The translations under genes were made by a program, and so were the position numbers. A stretch of 64,000 nucleotides of DNA from an uncultured Sunxiuqinia sp. (lineage in GTDB: Bacteria > Bacteroidota > Bacteroidia > Bacteroidales > Prolixibacteraceae). The stretch spans positions 235,900 to 299,899 of the forward strand of contig NZ_OY782774.1 of NCBI RefSeq assembly GCF_963678245.1, read 5' to 3'. Shown in pieces: positions 9,599-18,800 of this stretch. The stretch's first letter is position 1. Every line of letters starts with the position of its first letter. Below the pieces are notes generated by a model, which was not told the origin of the DNA, did no database searches, and saw nothing but the letters and a program-made list of their open reading frames with translations.

Positions 9599-12500
9599 TT
9601 ACTGTTCGTTAATGTTGATTTTCATCGGATTTTCTGTTTGTTTTTGCTCTTGCTCCAAACTTTCCAGATGTTGCAATTTAGCTTGAGCGGTTTCGATGAT
9701 TCCATCATCGGTCTCCGGATAATTTTCAACAATACTTTTTATGGTGTGCTTCGCCTGAAACTGATCTCCCTGGCTGAGGTAAACATCAGAAAGAAGGATG
9801 AAACTTTTGGCCAGCCAATATTGGTGAGGCGTGTTTTTCGAAATAAAATCCATCACCTGCTCTTCAGCTTCCTGCAATTTATTTTGATTGTAAAGAATTT
9901 CGGTGAGCAGGTATTTGGCTTCAGCTCCTTCAGCTGACTTGGTGTCTTCTGCCAGGTCGCCCAAAATAGGAAGTGCCTTATTAAATTGTTTGGTTTCGTA
10001 ATACGACTTGGCCAATTTGTAGTTTGCTTCCCGCTTCAAAATATCGGTTAATTTGTCGGAGCTTAGCAGCATTTTGGCTGCATCAATACACTCCTTGTAG
10101 TTTGCAAGCTTATAGTTGCACCGCATTTTCCCGGCGCGTGCTTTCAAAATATTCCAATTGGTATTCGAAATGCTTTCGAAATGTTGGTAATAACTTAAAG
10201 CCTTTTGGTAATTGGCAGCATTATATTGTAGTTCAGCAGCCTTTTCAAGCGCCGGCTCAGTAAAAATATTATCTTCTTTACTCAGTACATACTCGTAATC
10301 TTTGAGCGCCAAAGCATATTCTTTTTCGGCATATCGCTGTTCACCCAAATAAAAGTGAGCGTTTAAACTAAAACTGCCATTCGGATATTGGCGCAAGTAT
10401 TTTTCCAGTTGTGCCTTGGCTTTGGAGTCTCTCGCCATGTAAAGTTTTTCGGCTGAAAGGTATGTCAGCGAATCTTGCTCCGAAGCAGTAACCTGAACGC
10501 CTGATCCGAGACGTTGAGTGTATGCAAAGTAGGCATCAATATTATTCAGTTCGATGTAATTATTTTTTACTCCAATTAATGCTGATTGAGCTGCCGGGCT
10601 GTTGGGATATTCATTGATGACCTGCTTGTATGTTTCCAGCGACTGTTTGAAGTTAGACTGGTTGTACTGCACCAGCCCGAGTTGAAGAATTGCCTTTGGG
10701 CGGTAACTGCTTTGGGGATAATCGTTGATGATATCGCGATAATATCCTTCGGCTACTTTGGGTTGTCCGGTGCGGTCAAATGACCTTCCCAGTTCAAACA
10801 AAGCATCATCCATAAAAGCAGATTTTGGAAATGTTTGTACTAGTGTGCGCAGCAAACTGATTTTTTGGCTCTGATCGCGCTGAATACCAACACAAATTGC
10901 TTTTTGAAAAAGGGCGTAATCGGCATCGTACTGCTTGAGCCAATAAGCTTTTTCATAATTATTAATGGCATTGCGGTAGTCGCGACCAACAAAGTAACAA
11001 TCTCCTAAACGGTTGAAAGCATCGGCAACCTTTTCATCTTCATCGGTACTGTTTTTATCTAAAAACTGCTGAAAGTATTTACTGGCCTGATCATAATCTT
11101 GCAGTTTGAAATAAGCATAAGCCAGGTTGTAGCGAGCTGTTTGATACTCGGGCCGGCTGTCAGCACCAGAGGTATTCAAAAATTGACTAAACCCACTAAT
11201 TGCTTTTTCGTAGTTCTTAAGTCTGTAATTGGCTTCGGCTTTCCAAAACAAAGCACCGGCTTTCAGTTCACGGCTGGCTGACGCATTTTGTAAAGACTGT
11301 TCAAACAGGTCGATCGCCGAGTCGTAATACAGATTATTAAACAGTTCCAATCCGCGATAAAAAGTAACTCGCTGAGAGGCTTTTTTAACTGCTGTGCTTT
11401 TTACCTCGATCTTTTCGATAGACTCAATGGCTTCTTTGTAGTTGCTGGTACTCATGTACACATTTACCAAATAGTCGTAAGCAGCATCATTGCGTTCCGA
11501 GTTGGGGTAAAGCGAAATGTATTTATCGAATGCCTTAATTGTTTCGTTGAATGGGGAGTACGATAATTCGTAAGTGATTTTTGCATAATTGAACAAGGCA
11601 TCTTCTTTAATATCCGGATTAAAATCCAGTTCTGATGCTGATTCAAAAGCCACTCGCGCTTTGTCTTTTTGGTCGGTTTCCACATAACAGTCAGCAAGGT
11701 GGTAGTAAGCGTTTTGCGCCAACTCGTCTTTTCCGCGTGACGCATTTTCTAATGGCTCAATCGCCTTGTCGTATTGACCACTGACGTAGTAGCAATAGCC
11801 AAGCATATAATTTTCGTCTCTGGCTTTACTGTTAGTTGCTTCAAAATAAGATTCAAAATAGGGAATGGCCTTTTGAAAGTCTTTGCCTTGGAAGTAACTG
11901 TTCCCAACGATTTTAGCAAGTTCAGGCTTCTTGTCATCCGAAACTTCGTTCATCAAAGGAATAGTGAACTCAATCACTTTGTCATATTGACCTTTCTTGT
12001 AATAAATCTGACTCATATAAAACGGAATCACCTCGGCAAAAGCCGGGTTGTTTCTCAATTTATCAAATTCAGTGAGTGCTGCATCGTAGTCATCTTTTAA
12101 ATATTGAATATGTGCCCAGTAATATTTTGCCGGGGCTGCATATAAATTATTTGTATCCTTAATTTTTTCAAACTCATTTTCGGCTAGCTGATATTTTTCT
12201 GTTTGAAAGTAGGCGTATCCTTTCTGATAGTGCACTTTGATTTGCTCTTCCTTATTCAGAATACTTGGCTTTAAATTTCGGTACGAACGAAGCATGGGAG
12301 CATATTTGCCGTTATTAAATTGGTCACTACCCAATTCAAACCAAGCTTTGTTGGTATAAGGGCTTTCCGGATTTTCATCAATAAATTTTTCAATCAATTC
12401 TTCTCCGTTTTTATTTTCCAGACGAAGAGCACACAATGCCTTGTAAAACAGGGCTTCCGATTGAATCTCAGATCCTTCTTCGGACTTTCGAACGATAGAA

Positions 12501-12661
12501 GAAAACTGTTGTTGGGCTACAATGAATTTATTTTTGGAAAAAAGCTCTTTCGCTTGATGGATGTCTGCTTCGAGAGATGAATAATAAGTGGTTTCCTGTC
12601 CGTAACCGGAAAAAGTGAAGCCACTCAATAAAATGATGAACAGTAAGATTCTTGTTCTCAT
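9599..12661 (-). CDS. Large exported tetratricopeptide-repeat protein
   Basis: A 1020-aa protein with a signal peptide (about 1-21, FIILLSGFTFSGYGQ) and then TPR-like helical hairpins nearly end to end. Typical units contain YYxxG-x-Y-x-A motifs (for example YFQGKDFQKAIPYFESY, YFKLQDYDQASKYFQQF, YRLKNYEKAISGFSQF). The tail (about 990-1020) is Gln/Glu-rich and lacks a membrane anchor. Such proteins are usually periplasmic or outer-membrane-associated scaffolds. Co-transcription with the downstream barrel gene suggests a two-part outer-membrane assembly. I cannot name a specific function. Upstream there are 156 bp shared with the divergent ftsE gene. Confidence 0.85.
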   Translation of the reverse strand: MRTRILLFIILLSGFTFSGYGQETTYYSSLEADIHQAKELFSKNKFIVAQQQFSSIVRKSEEGSEIQSEALFYKALCALRLENKNGEELIEKFIDENPESPYTNKAWFELGSDQFNNGKYAPMLRSYRNLKPSILNKEEQIKVHYQKGYAYFQTEKYQLAENEFEKIKDTNNLYAAPAKYYWAHIQYLKDDYDAALTEFDKLRNNPAFAEVIPFYMSQIYYKKGQYDKVIEFTIPLMNEVSDDKKPELAKIVGNSYFQGKDFQKAIPYFESYFEATNSKARDENYMLGYCYYVSGQYDKAIEPLENASRGKDELAQNAYYHLADCYVETDQKDKARVAFESASELDFNPDIKEDALFNYAKITYELSYSPFNETIKAFDKYISLYPNSERNDAAYDYLVNVYMSTSNYKEAIESIEKIEVKSTAVKKASQRVTFYRGLELFNNLYYDSAIDLFEQSLQNASASRELKAGALFWKAEANYRLKNYEKAISGFSQFLNTSGADSRPEYQTARYNLAYAYFKLQDYDQASKYFQQFLDKNSTDEDEKVADAFNRLGDCYFVGRDYRNAINNYEKAYWLKQYDADYALFQKAICVGIQRDQSQKISLLRTLVQTFPKSAFMDDALFELGRSFDRTGQPKVAEGYYRDIINDYPQSSYRPKAILQLGLVQYNQSNFKQSLETYKQVINEYPNSPAAQSALIGVKNNYIELNNIDAYFAYTQRLGSGVQVTASEQDSLTYLSAEKLYMARDSKAKAQLEKYLRQYPNGSFSLNAHFYLGEQRYAEKEYALALKDYEYVLSKEDNIFTEPALEKAAELQYNAANYQKALSYYQHFESISNTNWNILKARAGKMRCNYKLANYKECIDAAKMLLSSDKLTDILKREANYKLAKSYYETKQFNKALPILGDLAEDTKSAEGAEAKYLLTEILYNQNKLQEAEEQVMDFISKNTPHQYWLAKSFILLSDVYLSQGDQFQAKHTIKSIVENYPETDDGIIETAQAKLQHLESLEQEQKQTENPMKININEQ

Positions 12662-12786
12662 AGACTCTGTTTTATTTTTGCATAAAAATAGCGATTCTGT
12701 TTTCGTTAGAAGCGGAATAGTGAATAGACTTCTTCACAAAAAACTGTTTATTTCCTTGCTTTATTATCTGATTGGTCAAAAAAAAT

Positions 12787-12794
12787 TAGTTTTG
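12787..12794 (+). promoter_or_regulatory. Candidate -7 box for ftsE
   Basis: TAGTTTTG matches TAnnTTTG and ends 23 bp before the ftsE ATG. No -33 TTTG lies at the usual distance, so support rests on motif and position only. Confidence 0.4.
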
Positions 12795-12817
12795 TATCAG
12801 CCTTTAAAAATAGCTTT

Positions 12818-13537
12818 ATGAGCAAAGAATCTATTATTTCGCTTCAGGGAGTTGATATTTTTCAACAGGATCAATTAATATTAGCCCAAATCAACCTCCG
12901 TATTGAGGAGGGAGAATTCGTTTATTTAATCGGAAAGGTTGGGAGCGGAAAGTCGAGCCTGATAAAAGTTTTAAATGCTGAATTGGATTTGTTTACAGGC
13001 GAAGCGCTGGTTGCCGGGTACGATCTTCGAAAGATAAAAAGCTCTGAGATCCCATATTTACGTAGAAATCTTGGGGTTGTTTTTCAGGATTTTCGCTTGC
13101 TAACTGATCGTAATGTGCATGATAATCTTTCGTTTGTACTGAAAGCGACAGGGTGGAAAATAGAGAAGGCCATAGAAGACCAAATCAATGAAGTGATGGA
13201 GCGGGTAGGGATGAAAGCGAAATTGGGAAGTATGCCGCATGAACTTTCGGGCGGCGAACAGCAACGAATTGTTATTGCCCGTGCTATCTTAAATGATCCT
13301 GATATTATTTTAGCCGATGAACCAACAGGAAATCTTGACCCGGAGACATCAGATGAACTTATGATAATTTTAAAGGAATTGAATGATGAGGGAAAAACCA
13401 TTCTGATGGCTACCCATGATTACCATATTTTAAATCGATATCCGGGACGAACGCTTGTATGTGCCGAGCAAAAAGTTAGTGATTCTTCAAAAGCGAAAGA
13501 TGAAGTTGATTTTTCGGAGTTGTTGGAAGAGGATTAG
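12818..13537 (+). CDS. ftsE: Cell-division ATP-binding protein FtsE
   Basis: ABC-type ATPase that with the membrane protein FtsX couples divisome activity to peptidoglycan hydrolase activation. The 239-aa protein has Walker A GKVGSGKS (39-46), a Q-loop VFQDFRLL, the ABC signature LSGGEQQR, Walker B IILADEP with TGNLDPETS, and a switch His (MATHD). The aromatic-poor VYLIGKVGSGKSSLIK and FQDFRLLTDRNV features point to FtsE rather than LolD. No ftsX is adjacent: the next gene is a glycosyltransferase on the other strand whose stop codon overlaps the ftsE stop (TTAG at 13534-13537 serves both). Confidence 0.88.
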   Translation: MSKESIISLQGVDIFQQDQLILAQINLRIEEGEFVYLIGKVGSGKSSLIKVLNAELDLFTGEALVAGYDLRKIKSSEIPYLRRNLGVVFQDFRLLTDRNVHDNLSFVLKATGWKIEKAIEDQINEVMERVGMKAKLGSMPHELSGGEQQRIVIARAILNDPDIILADEPTGNLDPETSDELMIILKELNDEGKTILMATHDYHILNRYPGRTLVCAEQKVSDSSKAKDEVDFSELLEED

Positions 13538-14682
13538 CTTGTTTGTTGTGATTCTTTTTTATTCCCCTGGCTTTTTTTTAGTGGGGTGAAAATATCAATA
13601 AGTATTTTTTCCTCTTTTTCCCAACACAGTTCTTCTGCTGCCTGTGGGAGGTTTTCAATCCAATGCTCACGAAGGTGCATATCAAATAAGGCTTCGTGAA
13701 GTTGGTGAGCCATTTGTTCCGGATCGTGACTTTTTAAAATCATACCAACCTGATAGCGATTAACAATTTTACTCATCTCAGGCAAGTTGCTTACTAAAAC
13801 CGGTACCTGATGCTGGATGTAGTCAAATAATTTATTTGGAAGGGCGTAGCGGTAGTTCAACCCAAGATCCTCTTCTATTGATAAACCCAGGTTAGCTTGA
13901 GCTGTGATGTATTTCATTTCGGACAGTGGGATTTTTCCCAAAAAGGTTACGCGGTCTGCTAGTTCTAAATCAGCCACCAAGTGCATCAATGCCTTGGTAA
14001 TGTCTCCATCTCCGGCAATGAGCAGTCGCGCATTATCGATGTATTGCATGGCTTTGATGGCAAATTCCAATCCTCGACCAATATTTAAAGCCCCCTGATA
14101 AAGTATGATTTTCCGATCGTCAGCAAGTAGCACTTTTTCGGGCGGCACCATTAATAGCTCTTCGCGATGTGGCAGGTTGCGAATAACCTGAAAAGAAGTA
14201 CTGTACTTTTTGTTATAAAACGTAGCGATCGATTCGCAAACCGTGTAAGCATGCTCTAACTGGGGCAGTATCCAACTTTCGATTCGCTCCCAAATGGCTT
14301 GGGTACGCCTGCGATTAATTAATTCCGGTACTTGGGTAAACAGTTCATGACTATCGTAAACGAGCGGTCTTTTCTTTCGTTTTGATGCGATAAAATTGGC
14401 TGGCAGGCTATCCAGGTCATTCGCCAGTATGATGTCAACCTTCCGTTGAAGGATAAAAAATAACAGCCTGACATTGTATTCAAGATAAAACAGAGGTCCT
14501 TTTTTGAAAAAGAGTTTCAGCCGTTTGGTCTTATAACTGCGTCGATCTAACTTTTTACTATTGGGTAATTTTCGACCAACTAAAGTTACTTTAAACCCCA
14601 TTTTTTGTAGGCTTAGTGCAACCTTATGTACTCGGTTGTCGGTAACCAGGTCGTTAGTGACTGAGATAATAACTTTTTTCAA
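13534..14682 (-). CDS. Glycosyltransferase family 4-like (GT-B fold)
   Basis: A 382-aa cytoplasmic GT-B glycosyltransferase. The N-terminal half has SVTNDLVTDNRVHKVALSLQKMGF, the usual acceptor-side opening. The C-terminal half has ILYQGALNIGRGLEFAIKAM, LLIAGDGDI and VTFLGKIPLSEM, then LSIEEDLGLNYRYALPNKLFDYIQHQVPVL, which matches the nucleotide-sugar-binding E-x7-E region of family 4. The substrate cannot be told. It is not part of a polysaccharide cluster here; it stands between ftsE and murB, which makes an envelope role possible. Its stop overlaps that of ftsE. Confidence 0.85.
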   Translation of the reverse strand: MKKVIISVTNDLVTDNRVHKVALSLQKMGFKVTLVGRKLPNSKKLDRRSYKTKRLKLFFKKGPLFYLEYNVRLLFFILQRKVDIILANDLDSLPANFIASKRKKRPLVYDSHELFTQVPELINRRRTQAIWERIESWILPQLEHAYTVCESIATFYNKKYSTSFQVIRNLPHREELLMVPPEKVLLADDRKIILYQGALNIGRGLEFAIKAMQYIDNARLLIAGDGDITKALMHLVADLELADRVTFLGKIPLSEMKYITAQANLGLSIEEDLGLNYRYALPNKLFDYIQHQVPVLVSNLPEMSKIVNRYQVGMILKSHDPEQMAHQLHEALFDMHLREHWIENLPQAAEELCWEKEEKILIDIFTPLKKSQGNKKESQQTS

Positions 14683-14731
14683 GGCTATTTTTACTTTATG
14701 ACAAAATAAACGAATTTGAAACAGCTTCTAT

Positions 14732-14739
14732 TATCTTTG
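14732..14739 (+). promoter_or_regulatory. Candidate -7 box for murB
   Basis: TATCTTTG matches TAnnTTTG and ends 12 bp before the murB ATG at 14752. Transcription would begin only a few bases before the start codon, giving a very short leader. A TTTG at 14715-14718 is only 13 bp upstream, too close to be an ordinary -33 element. Confidence 0.45.
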
Positions 14740-14751
14740 CGAAAAAAAACG

Positions 14752-15774
14752 ATGATCCGCTTTTCTGAAAACTACTCTCTTAAGAACTACAATACGTTTG
14801 GTATTGAAGCCAAAGCCAGCTTTTTTTTCGAATTTACTGAACTGGATGATTTAACGGAATTTCTTCAATCGAACAGTTCCTGGAAGGAAGAGCAAATTTT
14901 TTTATTGGGGGGAGGAAGCAACTTGCTTTTCGTTGATGATTATAAAGGGTTGATTATTCACCCAAATGTGCCGGGAGTTGAAGTTATTCGGGAAAATAGG
15001 AATCAGGTTTGGGTGGAAGTTGGAGCAGGAGAGGACTGGGATCGGTTTGTAGATTACTGCGTGAAGTCTCAATATTACGGATTGGAAAACTTGTCGTTGA
15101 TACCGGGAACTGTGGGTGCAGCGCCCGTTCAAAATATAGGTGCATATGGCGTGGAGGTACAGAGTTTTATTGATACAGTGAATGGTTTTGACCTGAAGAC
15201 AATGACCACTTACAGTGTGCCCGCGGAGCAATGTCAATTTGAATACCGAAATAGCATCTTCAAAAATGAGTTGAAAAACCGTTTTATCGTCACGTCAGTT
15301 GTTTTTCGGCTGGAGAAGTTCCCAGATTTCAAACTAGACTATGGGACACTGAAAGCCGAAGTGGAAAAACGAGGAGAGCTTAATCCGCATAATGTGCGTG
15401 AAGCAGTTGTTGCTATTCGCCAATCGAAATTGCCTGATCCGTTAGAGCTGGGCAACGCCGGTAGTTTTTTTAAAAACCCAGTTGTCGATCATGATTTTGC
15501 AGAAAAGTTGAAAGCCGAGAATCCGGAAATGCCAAACTACCCGACTGCAGAAGGAAAGATTAAACTAGCTGCCGGCTGGTTGATTGATCAATGCGGCTGG
15601 AAGGGCTATCGAAAAGGTGATGCCGGGGTGCATAAAGATCAAGCATTGGTATTGGTAAATTATGGTAACGCTTCAGGAAAAGAGCTTTATTTGTTGTCTC
15701 AAGAAATACGGCAATCTATAAAAGATAAGTTTGCTGTTGAGTTAGAGCCCGAAGCTAATATTTTGGGTGTCTAA
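14752..15774 (+). CDS. murB: UDP-N-acetylenolpyruvoylglucosamine reductase
   Basis: FAD enzyme that reduces enolpyruvyl-UDP-GlcNAc to UDP-MurNAc with NADPH in peptidoglycan precursor synthesis. The ATG at 14752 gives MIRFSENYSLKNYNTFGIEA, the standard MurB opening. A TTG 36 bp upstream lies inside the probable promoter. Visible motifs are LGGGSNLL (FAD binding), IPGTVGAAPVQNIGAYGVE, EYRNSIFK, the catalytic-serine region NAGSFFKNP, and AAGWLIDQCGWKG near the end. The length (340 aa) and the Tyr-containing insert fit the E. coli-like type I enzyme. It is probably transcribed alone. Confidence 0.96.
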   Translation: MIRFSENYSLKNYNTFGIEAKASFFFEFTELDDLTEFLQSNSSWKEEQIFLLGGGSNLLFVDDYKGLIIHPNVPGVEVIRENRNQVWVEVGAGEDWDRFVDYCVKSQYYGLENLSLIPGTVGAAPVQNIGAYGVEVQSFIDTVNGFDLKTMTTYSVPAEQCQFEYRNSIFKNELKNRFIVTSVVFRLEKFPDFKLDYGTLKAEVEKRGELNPHNVREAVVAIRQSKLPDPLELGNAGSFFKNPVVDHDFAEKLKAENPEMPNYPTAEGKIKLAAGWLIDQCGWKGYRKGDAGVHKDQALVLVNYGNASGKELYLLSQEIRQSIKDKFAVELEPEANILGV

Positions 15775-15779
15775 TTTTC

Positions 15780-16346
15780 TTAATCGATATTTTTGTATTT
15801 GAGCAGCTGTGCGTGTAGTTCTTTGATTGCGGATTCTTGCGTATTGACTTGTTCTTTTGTATTGATCAAATCGGTGATGTCGTCAATAATCATGATGATG
15901 TAGCGCTCTTCTTGAAATTTAAAGCTTCGGGTTGAAAATTGGAGGTGTTTCAATTCCTTTGTTCCTTTTGAATTATAAAATCCACGTGTTATTTTCTCCT
16001 TGAAAATAGGCTTGTTCTCGTAATATGAAATAATTGCAGATTCTCTTAACGAGCATGATTTACAATAATTGGTTTCACCGCATCTTTGCATTTCTTCTAC
16101 ATTGTGCGCGCAACCTATTGCTTCTCCACAACGAATATACAGCAAATCTTCATTCTCCCTGTTCGAAAAAATAGAACGCAGTGAATCATTAAAAGCTTGA
16201 AGTTCCATATTCTTATCAAGTAATAAGATGCAACTGCTAACGTTGTTCAAAGTCAGATTTAGAAACTCGGTGGAACCTTTTAAGAAATCAAAGCTCGTGT
16301 TGTTATGGCTGATTACATTTTTCATTGCATGGTGACTTTCGTCCAT
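15780..16346 (-). CDS. PAS-domain protein with five-cysteine cluster
   Basis: A cytoplasmic sensor-like protein of about 188 aa with a single PAS-type domain. ILLLDKNMELQAFNDSLRSIF is the PAS start (about 47-67, counted from an upstream TTG at 16367), and YIIMIIDDITDLINTKEQ is the closing PAS strand. A final coiled-coil helix (ESAIKELHAQLLKYK) follows. Between them lies a Cys cluster, C-x5-C-x9-C-x5-C-x2-C (C80, C86, C96, C102, C105 in the same numbering), inside RCGEAIGCAHN...CGETNYCKSC. The GE-x2-GC-x-H...CG pattern recurs in PAS proteins of various phyla, as I recall, and suggests a metal or redox site. No kinase or output domain is attached. ATGs at 16346 and 16325 are both possible starts. 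It is convergent with murB, with 5 bp between the stops. Confidence 0.7.
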   Translation of the reverse strand: MDESHHAMKNVISHNNTSFDFLKGSTEFLNLTLNNVSSCILLLDKNMELQAFNDSLRSIFSNRENEDLLYIRCGEAIGCAHNVEEMQRCGETNYCKSCSLRESAIISYYENKPIFKEKITRGFYNSKGTKELKHLQFSTRSFKFQEERYIIMIIDDITDLINTKEQVNTQESAIKELHAQLLKYKNID

Positions 16347-16538
16347 TAAAGTTATAACGATTGTCAAAAAACTGCAACCTTGTTAAGCTTTACTTTAATG
16401 ATACAATCCAATTTAAAACAAGTATAGATAACTATTATTTATGTGCGTGTTGTAAAGAGAAGTTGTTTCTCTGATTTGTTAAATTATTATACTGAGAACA
16501 GACCTGTTTATTACTACCAACGAGAAATATTACATCGA

Positions 16539-17829
16539 CTATTTCTTCCGCTTAGGAGTTTGGCAACGATCCATTCGCCCGGCAAAGTCAGTTAAAAACT
16601 CCTTCCGCTGCTTGTTTACGGTTTTGGCTCCAATGTGATCACCTTCCATAAATTCTGAGTTAGTATTGTCAGTCCACCAGTTTGGATACCTATCTGAAAC
16701 TTGGTTGGCTAATTCTGCTGATGGGATGATAGCACTTACTTTTCCGGTTTTACCATTTAAATCATGGATATTACTTTTGATTTCAAATGCAAAGGTTTTG
16801 CACTTTTAGGCGAAAAACGGAAACGAACAGTTCCGTCTTCAGTAAAATATCCACTTAAAGACTGATTATCAACGTTGAGAAAAACTTCCGGTTTCTCGGG
16901 TAAGTCAGCACCAATAGGTGGCGCAATATCAAGAATTGCAAACTCTTGAGTACTGTCTCTTTCAGTAGGCATCTTCGTAAACAAGTAGTAAAGGCGATCC
17001 CACGCTTTTGTATATTATCCTCCCCAATTGGGGGTTGTTGGGTCTTCCGGATTGGCGTTATTCAATACCCAGGCTAGGCTAGCGAAGGCGTATCACTCAT
17101 TTTTATGGTGCCACCCAGTTGTGTCATAAAGAAGTTTCCCATGGCACCGTGATCTTCAATGTATTTCTCTGCAAAACCATCGTTACTCCACTCAGCCGAT
17201 TGATCACCTCCTGTAAACCATCCGCGGTAAGTGGCATTCGATTCAATAATCCAAAGATTTGGGTGGTTGTCAGCTGGCATCGGGCCGCCATTTTTTGTTC
17301 GGGCCGCCAATGTAATACACCCGAAGTTTTGGTAAAATATCAGGCGCATCGTGTTGTGCTTGTGCTACGTCATCAATGCCGCCCCAAACCAATACATAGA
17401 GTGGACGAGGATCATCATGTCGGGCACATCTTACGATCCATTCAGAACCTTCCATCGGACTACTAACTCCAGTATAGTCGGCCACTTTGGTTGCTCCTTG
17501 TTTGGTGATGCTGCGCAATGAGCCGGCTGTTGGATATTTGTTGGAATAACTGACCAAATTTGGATAGTCTTTTTCGTATTGATCAATTACGTTCAGAATA
17601 TTCTTTTTACCTCCCATTCCCAATGGCGAACAGATTAAGCCTTCAATATCAAGCGTGTCGGCATAAAGAAATAAATGGATCATGGATTGAAAGTCGTCCG
17701 GATCAGTTCCTCCAATCTCGGAAGAAACGATTACGTGACGAGGCTGAGGAACTGCTCTGTTCTGAGTATTCGAGTTTTTATTACTCATCGAGCTGCAGGA
17801 ACTGAATAAGAGAAAGAATGCAAGCACGC
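16539..17829 (-). pseudogene. Decayed DUF1593 (nucleoside-hydrolase-like) lipoprotein gene
   Basis: Homology to DUF1593 proteins runs through the whole stretch but in several frames. The N-terminal part (17827-17290) carries LFSSCSS, VIVSSEIGGTDPDDFQSMIHLFLYAD and IEGLICSPLG, the family's metal-binding-like opening. It breaks near 17292 at a six-A run and resumes as ADNHPNLWIIESNATYRGW. It breaks again near 17085, meets an in-frame TAA near 17017, then runs through FTKMPTERDSTQEFAIL. It shifts near 16800 and resumes as IHDLNGKTGKVSAIIPSAE, ending at a TAG at 16539-16541. The signal peptide lacks its start and is fused to the tail of the upstream sugar-binding pseudogene. At least four lesions make an intact product impossible without sequence error. 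Confidence 0.85.
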
Positions 17830-18587
17830 GTCGTTTGAACCATCAAACCCAAAGATCTTTATTTCATCCGCTTTACCCGCAGCTAAAACTGCTTGGTAAG
17901 CACCCAGAGCCATGGTATCATTTCCGCAAAATACGGCGTCAATATTTGGTTGAGCTTGCATGATGGTTTCCATTACATTCATGGCTTTATTTGGATCGAA
18001 ATCAGCACTTTGCTGCGCTACCATTTTCAACTCAGGGAATTCATCTACCAAGCTGTGAAAACCATTGGATCGGTTTCAGGTATTGTTGTCTCCCACCAGA
18101 CCGAGAATCTCAACATAGTTGCCCTTTTTGTTTATTTGCCTGACGAAATATTCGCCCAGTTTAACGCAGCCGGTAAAGCTATCAGAAAGTAACTGGGAGG
18201 CAGCTGCATCTTGAGAATTGATCTCACGATCCATGCAAAAGGTAGGGATGCCGATAGCTTTGGCTCGCTTAACATTTAAAACGAACCATCGGTGTCTGTT
18301 GGGTTAAAAAGAATTGCATCGTAACCCATGGCGATGATGTTGTCGAGGTGCTCAGCTTCTTTGGACGAGTTGTTTTGAGAATCAAAAATTTGAGTTTCAT
18401 AGCCTAATTCTTGTGCTCGTTTAGCCGCTGATTCACCCAAGACAACAAACCATGGATTGTTCAGTGTAGATATAACAACTGCTATCTTTTTCTGCTTATT
18501 TTCTTGAGTTGTAGAAGAACAACCTAGAACGCCACATAAAAAGATAAGCAGTAGAATTTGTTTAGTTAGGTTCGATTTGTATGTCAT
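17830..18587 (-). pseudogene. Decayed RbsB-like sugar-binding lipoprotein gene
   Basis: A periplasmic sugar-binding protein (Peripla_BP_4/RbsB-like) in pieces. The intact start at 18587 encodes a lipoprotein signal ([14 protein letters not shown]), then [29 protein letters not shown]. One base is missing near 18283, after DTDG. The next frame continues NVKRAKAIGIPTFCMDREINSQDAAASQ and GNYVEILGLVGDNNT. It then has TGA at 18076-18078 where Trp is expected ([14 protein letters not shown]), and continues to [11 protein letters not shown]. After that the last third of the protein is gone and the frame runs into the DUF1593 pseudogene. No ABC permease or ATPase gene is nearby. Confidence 0.85.
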
Positions 18588-18612
18588 TTAGTTAAGTTAT
18601 TGTTTTCATTCC

Positions 18613-18800
18613 AGTAATTTTAGGGTGGTTTCTTTCAATCCTTCAGCTGTAATTCCATAGTGCTTAAAAGTATCTCCTTGCGAACCAGTTACGGAATCTT
18701 CATCCGGAATTCCAACTATTTTAAAAGGCTTAACTATTTGTTGCTGCATTAAAACCGAGGCACACGCTTCGCCCAAGCCTCCATGGATACTATGCTCTTC
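18613..18800. repeat. Tandem duplication, unit 1 (188 bp)
   Basis: This unit and the next one (18801-18988) are adjacent direct copies of 188 bp, differing at roughly five positions. On the - strand it encodes the ancestral end of the transketolase C-terminal subunit, finishing GLKETTLKLLE and TGA. That reading frame is no longer reached, because the period is not a multiple of three. Confidence 0.95.

Noticed and set aside
16368..16538. Possible small gene or RNA between the PAS gene and the DUF1593 remains
   Set aside because: No open frame with a sensible start and no structured RNA pattern were found.
16539..18587. Explaining all frame breaks as sequencing error
   Set aside because: The lesions include a nonsense change and a large deletion joining two genes, which simple homopolymer error cannot explain. 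Error at the A-run near 17292 remains possible.
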